Source: Microplitis mediator (Eukaryota > Arthropoda > Insecta > Hymenoptera > Braconidae). Taken from it: a stretch of DNA of 64,000 bases. The position numbers and the translations under genes are program-made. Below are positions 56,728 to 64,000 of this stretch, in pieces. Within the stretch, counting starts at the first letter, position 1; each line of letters opens with the position of its first letter. The notes beneath the pieces were generated by a model. That model saw nothing but the letters and a program-made list of their open reading frames with translations. It had not been told where the DNA came from and made no database searches. The stretch is from assembly GCF_029852145.1 (NCBI RefSeq), contig NC_079979.1, positions 11,634,642 to 11,698,641 on the forward strand, read 5' to 3'.

Positions 56728-58567
56728 CACTGATAGAAGGATTTGTTTGTATTTAATAAATCAATTTATTAAAATCTTTTTCAGATATTTTTTTGGGTGG
56801 AAAAAATATTTTTTTACTATTAACAATATTCGTTAGTATTAACAAAATCTATTTTTTATGAGAACAAAATTTTTGTAACTATTAAGAAGCTTTAATATAT
56901 TGAAAAAAATATTTATTTCCACCAAATAAGATTTGTTAATAGTTAAAAAATATTTTGTTGGTGGTCGGTGTTGATAGATGGCTATACTTAACGCGTATCT
57001 GTAAAAAAATATATATGCATATACATGATTTTCATACGATAAGTTGCTTATTATTTTATACTTTGTGGAAAACAATTAATAAAATGGAAGCTTTGCTACA
57101 ATCGTGGGATTTATACTCGATTTTTTGTGTGTAAGATGAGCGAATGCTCTGTGGGATTCTGGTTAGGTGTGGTTAATTCAATAACTAACAATTAACACAA
57201 AATTACAGATAATAGAATAGATCTTTATTAAACAATATGTACACTTAAACTATGAGAAAAATAGCGAATGCAACTTCAAGATACGCGATAGCGAATGCGA
57301 CTGTAAAAGACTACGCGTATAAATTCGACACGTGGTCGGCAGCGGTTAATAACGCGATAATTAATTTATAATTAATAAGACGCGAGCAACAATTCAATAT
57401 ATACTCAACAATTAGTAGCCTTGATATACTAGCTAATTATTGAGAATATTTAAGCAGAGATTTAGCGGAGCGGTTCAGACTTATATCACACTAGAGATAT
57501 ACTATTTTGAGCGAAGCGGTTGGATGGATAGCTGAGTTTGTACTGATCGATGTAGATTGGAAATAGAGACGTCGTCTTCTTCCTTCTTGGCTGCTCGGTG
57601 GTGACGTGGCAGCATGGATGCAGTAACGAATTTTCCCATTGGCTTAAAAGCGCGCCAACAGGAAATAGTTAGCCGCCAATTTCTCTGATTGGCCGGCTGG
57701 TAGCGGGTTCTCATGCCATTTTGACACGGTTATGAGCAAGAAATTGCAGGTGTCGGGCCCAGATAGCGAGTGACCCGGCACTATTCTGACATTCAAGTCA
57801 GTAGCGAGTTCGGCTGCTCCCGTACGTAGCGAAAGTACACGAAGCTTTTCAAAATGATTAAGCTCGTGAATGAACATTGTGGTAAGTTGACAGTTATATA
57901 TAAGGTATATTCAGTAGCATCAGTACTTAACCTATTCATTGTCTTGTCATCCTATTTTATTTTTTATATTCCGTTTCTAAAATTAACACTAAATTCATGA
58001 ATTTACTTTTGTATTCCCACTCTAGTAAACCATATAACTGACTTTGAAATCCTTGGTGAATTCCTTACTAAAACTCGAGAAGAGACCCAAAAAGAAATAA
58101 TCCCTAGTGTTTGTTTACGACTTCGTTTAAATAAAAAATATAATGAATATGTAGGTTTCTTTTTTATTTTACAACTATTTATTTTTTTAAATTCAATTCA
58201 TTATTCTCAAAAAATTATTTCAAATAATTTTATTATTGATAAATAATTTTATTTTATTTACAGATTTCCCATCACGAGAAGATTAATGTAAAACTTTTCT
58301 AAAAATAATAAGAGGAATTTTTTAAATATTAATAATCCAGTGTGTAAATACTAATAAATGATTTATTAAATATTAATAAATCATTTTTTATATGTTAATA
58401 AATCATTTGTTAAATAGTAATAAATATTTGGTTAGCACAAAAAAAATCGCTGCTAATAAATGATTTATTAACTGTTAATAAATATTTGTTAAGGACCTAT
58501 CCTCTAATAAATTATTTATTAAATATTAACAAATCTTTTTAAATACAAAAAAATCCTTCTATCAGTG
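56728..58567. mobile_element. TA-flanked TIR element hosting a solo LTR
   Basis: TIRs cactgatagaaggatttgtt and the mirror ending ccttctatcagtg, flanked by TA (56726-56727, 58568-58569). Subterminal words of the aataaatcatttattaa type lie at about 58330-58540. Without the solo LTR it is about 1.1 kb and noncoding, so a Tc1/mariner-type MITE. It sits within a broken GATC-word array. Confidence 0.8.
57130..57876 (-). repeat. Solo BEL LTR with perfect 5-bp target duplication
   Basis: 747 bp on the minus strand, from tgttcattcacgagct to ctcatcttaca, flanked by ttgtg on both sides (57125-57129 and 57877-57881). It is similar along its length to the 49022 LTR. A solo LTR arises by LTR-LTR recombination after insertion. 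Confidence 0.92.
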
Positions 58568-58614
58568 TACATAGACATATTAGTCCACTTAATTTACTCT
58601 TAACCGAGTTTGGG

Positions 58615-59283
58615 GGAAATTAATAAGTGGATTTTTTTTCATCGATATTATGTAAGAAATTCCGTAGATCACGAAAATAATAATAAGAAAGCTCAATTCG
58701 GCCGCGTTTTTTCAATAAATAATAAAATAACAATAGGGATGCCGAGACACCGTGTATTTTCATGAAGAAACGTTGATCTATTAATGTAAAGCCCTATGAT
58801 GACTGGTATTAAATCAAAGGGCGATAAATTCTGAATAAGAAAAGTCAAAAACCAATCTCCCGGGGTTTATTATGTTCGCGAAAAAAATTAAATAACATAA
58901 CAAAATAATTAGTAGTTTTTATTTAGTCACACTGTCGGTAACAGAGCTGCAGAAACTGAGCTAGAGGGCGCGCGCAAGAAAACAACTAATTATTTTGTTT
59001 TTTTAATTAATTTTTTTCGCGAACATAATAAACCTCGGGAGATTGGTTTTTGATTTTACTTAATCAGAATTTATCGCCCTTTGATTTAATACCAGTCATC
59101 ATAGGGCTTTACAATAATAGATTAACGTTTTTTAATGAAAATACACGGTGTCTCGGTATCCCTATTGTTATTTTATTATTTATTGAAAAAACGCGGCCGA
59201 ATTGAGCTTTCTTATTATTATTTTCGTGATCTACGGAATTTTTTACGTAATATCGATGAAAAAAAATCCACTTAATAATTTCC
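58615..59283. mobile_element. 669-bp palindromic element
   Basis: ggaaattaataagtgga at 58615 mirrors the right end at 59283. cgaattgagctttcttatta, gatgactggtattaaatcaa and gttcgcgaacataataaac have complements in the opposite arm. The short loop (about 58925-58985) is GC-richer (gagctagagggcgcgcgc). No ORF. Confidence 0.88.
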
Positions 59284-60777
59284 TCCGGTCGAAGTAATTT
59301 GTCAAAAAATTTGAAACTCAGTAGACTTTATTCTTATAGTAGTAGCTACTCCTCAAAATTTTTACAGATTTTTAGCTACTATAATTTTGAAGGTTCAGCA
59401 CGATCAAAAAAAAGAAAAAAATTATTTTTTTTATTTCTATCTAAAATTTTTTTTAAATAACATATCAAATCACTCTGCATCCTTATCAGAAGTCCTTACT
59501 TTTTTTCATTCTCGCACCCAAGTGGGTGAATGGTATATCTTTGTCGCACTACTACAGTAATCAGGAACTTTGCATTAGTGTGCAGTAGAGTGTTCCTTAT
59601 AAGGATTTTTTGAACTTATTACGATCACCTTACAAACGGTTTCAATTACGACAGAAAAAATTTCTTTAAAGTTTGAGCTCTCAAATCCAACGGGACCACG
59701 TGCCGCAAATTTTGCTTTTGTGATTTTTTAAGTTTATTATATTTATTTATAAAAGAGATCTATTTTATTAATAATTTATTATAGTTAGAAAATTGTAAAT
59801 AAATAACTATTTCGATATTATAATACACAAAACTATAAACTTTTTGTTTATTATTTATTGCTTAAACTAAATAATAAACTTAAAGGTGACCAACTTATTG
59901 AAGCAAATGTTGAAAGAAATTTAATTTATTGATAATATTCATTAAATATTAAACTAAGGTGCAATATGATTAGTCGCATAGATATACCGATCTCATATAT
60001 CGATTGAATGCATTATATATTTTTGAAACAGACGCAAAGTCAAACAATATAAAAAAAAAATATTTTGTAGACAAATCACAAAAAAATTTTGCGGCATCTC
60101 TTTCCGTTGAAATTAAGAGCTTAAACGTTTAGAGAATTTTTTCTGCTGTAATTGAAACCGTTTTGAGAGGTGATCGTAATAAATTCGAAAAATCCTTTTA
60201 AGGAACACTCTACAGCACATTAACGCACTATTGTCTCATTTAGCGAAGTGCGCTTAAATTTTTTGGAAATATTCGTTTGTTCATAAGAAAAACTCGTCCA
60301 AAGTTTCTGATTACTGTATAAGTGCAACAAAAATAGGCCGTTCACCCACTTGGGTGTGAGAATGAAAAAAAGTAAGAACTCCTGATAAGGATGCAGAGTG
60401 ATTTGATATGTTATTTGAAAAAAATTTTAGATAAAGATAAAAAAAATAATTTTTTTCTTTTTTTTTATCTGGCTGGACCTCCAAAATTATAGTAGCTAAA
60501 AATCTGTAAAAATTTTGAGGAGTAGCTACTACTATAAGGATAAAGTCTACTTAGTTTCAAATTTTTTGACCAATTACTTCGACCGGAATAAAAAAATTAA
60601 TTGCTCAATGCCAAAAACCCTGTGTTATTCAAATGGGAAAATTACATCGCTGTGCGGCACGGGTTAAAATTGAGATAGAGACCTGAAACTTGGAGGATAT
60701 TTTTTTTTATTTATTTCGAACCACATAAGCCTCTGGGAGCATAAAAATTCGAAAATGTCCAAAATAAGGACCACCCT
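59284..60777. mobile_element. Second copy of the 5721-7268 palindrome, left end missing
   Basis: Follows the 5721 copy from tccggtcgaagtaattt onward, including the inner tttgagctct box and the right end ggaccaccct (60777). The first about 200 bases of the left arm are absent. The 58615-59283 palindrome lies exactly at the break. Confidence 0.85.
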
Positions 60778-60779
60778 AT

Positions 60780-61280
60780 TATAAACTTATGCACGACTAT
60801 ACATGAATTTATATTAGCCATGTCTGATCAGATCTAATTATATATAGGCCTATATCTAATTATATATGGGTTTGTATCAGTCATGTCTGATCAGATCTGA
60901 TCATATATGGACTTATATATGGTTATAAATGGAGTTATAACAGCCAAGTATGATCATATCTAACTATATACAAACTCATATATGATCAGACCTGATCATA
61001 TATAGACTTATATATGGTTATATATGGGGTTATAACAGCCAAATATGATCAGATCTAATTATGTATAGGCTTATACATAATCAGATCTAATCGTATATAG
61101 ACTTATATGTGATTATATATGGGGTTATAAAAGCCAGGTATGATCAGATCTAATTATGTATAGGTTTATCTATAATTATATATAATCCCATGTATAATCA
61201 TGTATAATTATGTATAATTTCATGTATAATTATATATGATCATATATAATCATATATAATTAGACACAAACTTTTTTCAT
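60780..61280. repeat. GATC-word array near exon 1
   Basis: Units such as gttataacagccaagtatga and catatatgatcagacctgat, ending attagacacaaacttttttc near 61280. It closely parallels the array at 18116-19020. It lies 270 bp downstream of exon 1 in the transcript. Confidence 0.8.
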
Positions 61281-61384
61281 CAGGATTGTAAATATCTAGC
61301 TATAACTCTACTAAATAACAAATCTTCCACGCGAAAACATGATTACTAAAAAAAAAAAAAAAAGATCATTGATATCTTGCCTTT

Positions 61385-61415
61385 GGCAGAGAGAGTTATC
61401 TCTCTCTGCCAAATA
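61385..61415. repeat. Perfect short hairpin
   Basis: tggcagagagagttatctct-ctctgcca: arms of 13 bp around a tiny loop. In intron 1 close to its donor; role unknown. Confidence 0.7.
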
Positions 61416-61546
61416 TCAATAATAAATGTTGTTTGGTTGAGTTGTTCAAAGGATTATTTTAATCATTAACTGTCCTGTCTGTTTTAATGTCATTTTATCG
61501 TTTTAAAATACAATAATAATATAATAAGCGCAGGAATAAAACTTAC

Positions 61547-61666
61547 TCGTTTTACTTGAAAATGTTCACTTCGTAAATTTTCAATAATTTCTTGATCAGG
61601 TTTGACCTGTTGAGCAACAGACGATCGAAAACCGTCAAGCACTCCCTTTATTGTGAACTTCTTCAT
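61547..61666 (-). CDS. Tomosyn: Tomosyn coding exon 1 (start codon exon)
   Basis: Tomosyn (syntaxin-binding protein 5) is a WD40-repeat SNARE regulator that binds syntaxin and limits synaptic vesicle priming. On the minus strand this exon gives 40 residues from ATG (cat at 61664-61666), starting MKKFTIKGVLDGFRSS and ending EHFQVKR. This matches the conserved tomosyn N-terminus as I remember it. The exon ends at a strong donor, gtaagt (reverse complement of 61541-61546), in phase 0. Exon 2 continues exactly in frame 43.7 kb away. The sequence before the ATG is AT-rich and looks like 5' UTR. Identification is by protein recognition; no search was run. Confidence 0.93.
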
Positions 61667-61725
61667 TTTTAATTTATATCATTTACTTCTTTTACTACTT
61701 TAATCATTGATTTTATATATTAATA

Positions 61726-61776
<51 letters not shown>

Positions 61777-63000
61777 TTAGTATATTAACAACAAACAATA
61801 CTATTGCACTGTCACTAAGTAAAAATCGATCGATTGATTGACCAAATTACAAAAATTTGTTTAAATTGATTCAGTTGAAATCAATCGTGATTATCGAAAA
61901 TAATGACAACTGAAACAATAATGTAGCGACATTTTTTATTTATTAATTTACACTGTACCCCGTTGTTGAATTATTTAAATCACCAATAATGACATTAAAA
62001 CAAGAAACTCAATTAATTTTTAAAAAATAATTTATACGAAATATTTTTCTCAACTTCATTTAAGTTTTTTTAAGTTAAGCAATACACAATGTTGTTAATT
62101 AAAAAAAAAAATTTTTTTCTACATTTTTACATCAATTTCGTATAAATAAATTGATAAACGAACTAATAAAAAATAAAAATACGAAGTCACGTTAATATAA
62201 CAATTTTTCCGTATAATACATCAAATGATTGAAAATAAATTGTAAAACTAAAATTTAAAATAAAAAAAAAAAAAAAAAAAAAAAATTTAACAAGAAAGGG
62301 TGATAATTATAAACTTGTATTTGTTTAATCGCTGTGTTTTGAACAAAAACGTGTAACGAAATTTTATGAATAGTAGTTGCTTAATGATAACTAAAATTAA
62401 TTATTTAAAAAAAATCGGCAAAAATTTGATCTCTTGACCACCCGACACGACACACGACACGACATTAAACTCGTCTGTGGTACAACTGTTTTGGTAGATG
62501 ACAGCAATGCAGGTTGTTCAATCGTGTCAGATCAATAAACTGGGCAACAGGCTCGCAACGCGGGATTTTATAATTTGAAACTAACTTCAAGTAGCTTGTT
62601 ATTATAAATATATAAGTTACATACGAACATCATGAAACAATTAATGACACCTTTAATTTATCTAAGCCAATAAAACGTTACATTTCTGTTATAGCAAACC
62701 TCTGAAGGTTTAAATTGCGTTAGATTCGTAATATATATCTAAATTTTACAACTTATGCGCATTTTATACACAATTATTCAACGAATTTTATGATTTTTAT
62801 TCCTTCTATTAAATTTAATTTACCTAAAATTTATATTTGATTGTTTTACGTACATAATATGTTTAAGCAGTTAACAGTATAAAGAAATCTCAATCGATTA
62901 AATTGTCAGTCTATACACCTATTAAATATATTCCGTTAGACTTATGCTTGAATTGTTTCATTAAGGCCCTATTTTTATTGAACTCTTTAATCCTGACCAA
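61667..63000 (-). promoter_or_regulatory. Tomosyn: Tomosyn 5' UTR and upstream region
   Basis: Noncoding AT-rich DNA upstream of the tomosyn ATG, with a TA tract at about 61733-61775 and an A-run at about 62262-62284. A GC-richer patch at 62438-62575 (cacgacacgacacacgacac; gcaacgcgggat) could be the transcription start region. No TSS can be fixed from sequence alone. Confidence 0.45.
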
Positions 63001-63059
63001 TAGATGTATTCTAGATGAATTCAAAGTTATTTTTTACGCTAACACTTGACGCTCGTTTT

Positions 63060-63145
63060 GGGCGTTAAATTTGGTCACGTGATAGATTTTTGAATTTCGC
63101 GCCATGTAAAACAGGTTAGCGACAAATTTCAATATCAACATGGCC
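63060..63145. promoter_or_regulatory. Promoter-like patch with CACGTG E-box
   Basis: ggtcacgtgat (63073-63083) is a strong USF/Myc-type E-box. It is followed by cgcgccatg and, at about 63137, caacatggccgc, which resembles both a YY1-type site and a start context. It could be a distal tomosyn promoter or the promoter of a plus-strand gene. Confidence 0.35.
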
Positions 63146-64000
63146 GCTTGTAGGAATATAAAAAAATAAGATACCAACATCTACTTTTTTTAATTACTCT
63201 CATTAAAAATTGATAATTTTTTATGTCGTTGATGATACTGTGATATTGCGTAAATACACTTTAACATAAGTTCTAATTCTCAATCTGTTTAAATTCGAAG
63301 TAAGGTCTTATAACAAAGTGTATTCACGCTGGTTATACAGACTTTATCCTAAAAGTTAGTTTTTACAAATCGTATGAAAAGTAAAAAATTATTGGAAATC
63401 AGACTTGTACACGATAATTATAGTTTGAAAGAACTAAATATGTTTTAATAATAGATTGAAAAGAAGTTATGATAAGAATTTCAGACTTGGATGCTGTATT
63501 ATTAAGTCATATGACTAGGTGCGATGAAACAACAATGATGCCAACTGACATAGAACGATGTAAACTATATGGTTTTTTTATTACAATATAAAGATACCCT
63601 GATAGCCACACTGTTATGTCCTGGGAGGTTACTAGGATCGGAGCTGACGCCACCTCCTGGACAATGGGCAGTTCGTTGTCACGCGGGACCAATTTTAAAT
63701 TTGAAAAGTGATAAATTTATTGTTGACTATGATGATGATGATTATTTAATGAAATAATGAGATGATGGGTAAGGATAGATGTAATTGATAAAATAACTTT
63801 TAACTGAAGACTGAGTTTTATTATTAAGTGTAGATAAGATTTGATCAGTAATAACAGTTGTGCTTGTCAATAGTTCTCGGAGAGAAGTGAAGTTACATCA
63901 GACGGCAGAGAGATCTCTGACCTCCACTCTCCAACTTCTCCCCACTACTCTCATGTTCACACTCATGCTCATACAAATACATATATATATACTTATATAT
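63146..64000. other. Right flank, unassigned
   Basis: Mostly AT-rich. 63595-63712 is GC-richer and open in more than one frame (for example LGSELTPPPGQWAVRCHAG at 63569-63757), with an acidic tail DYDDDDYLMK. It could be an exon or a repeat; I recognise no family. 63885-63960 has a CT/GA-rich stretch. Confidence 0.3.

Larger units (their letters stand above)
17850..61546 (-). other. Tomosyn: Tomosyn intron 1, 43.7 kb, packed with transposons
   Basis: The interval between coding exons 1 and 2. Donor gtaagt is at the right end and an AG acceptor at the left end. I see no host coding sequence inside it; nearly everything recognisable is retrotransposon, TIR element, palindrome or satellite. The large intervals described below between 18 and 61 kb are nested in this intron. 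Confidence 0.88.

Noticed and set aside
1..64000. Endogenous polydnavirus or other viral segment
   Set aside because: No viral structural or replication genes and no known segment junction recognised; all pol-type genes belong to retrotransposons.

Overview
The window is eukaryotic, AT-rich and intron-like. It most likely comes from an insect. Its retrotransposons (copia, LOA-clade LINE, BEL/Pao) and many short TIR elements would suit a hymenopteran, possibly a parasitoid wasp, but that placement is inference. The one host gene I can support is tomosyn (syntaxin-binding protein 5 family), on the minus strand. Coding exon 1 is at 61547-61666, exon 2 at 17752-17849 and exon 3 at 17437-17619. 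The reading frame and GT/AG splice signals are consistent across all three. Intron 1 is 43,697 bp. No exon 4 is visible, so intron 3 runs from 17436 leftward past the window edge. Positions 1-61666 are therefore one tomosyn locus filled with mobile DNA.

Left part (1-17.4 kb, intron 3). A decayed Ty1/copia element (1118-7437, with target duplication) carries a 1.5-kb palindromic element in its 3' LTR. A large inverted-repeat element (7482-16444) then holds an inner palindrome and a nearly complete LOA-clade LINE (9521-15264). A GC-rich repeat (16590-17245) follows, whose inverted copy lies beyond exons 2 and 3.

Middle (17.8-48.8 kb, intron 1). Arrays of GATC-centred palindromic words; a 1.5-kb palindrome; a 360-bp MITE; a hammerhead-like motif; a GC-rich LTR-like block; and a 10.6-kb span bounded by matching terminal repeats (24326-34914). 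That span holds a gag-like zinc-knuckle ORF, two TTAA-flanked elements, a 92-bp satellite and a 65-bp satellite. Farther right are a TIR element with a tRNA-like core, a 5S-rRNA-like sequence, and a leader-like region with eight small hairpins.

Right part (48.8-61.5 kb). A BEL/Pao retrotransposon (49022-55968) sits inside a palindrome and is itself split by a TA-flanked MITE. A solo BEL LTR with perfect target duplications lies inside another TA-flanked element. Two nested palindromes and a GATC-word array follow, then exon 1. Sequence beyond 61666 is the tomosyn 5' flank, with a promoter-like patch near 63.1 kb.

The recurring theme is long perfect or near-perfect palindromes that host other insertions, often with pol III-type internal promoter modules (tRNA-like or 5S-like), all inside introns of a neuronal exocytosis gene.
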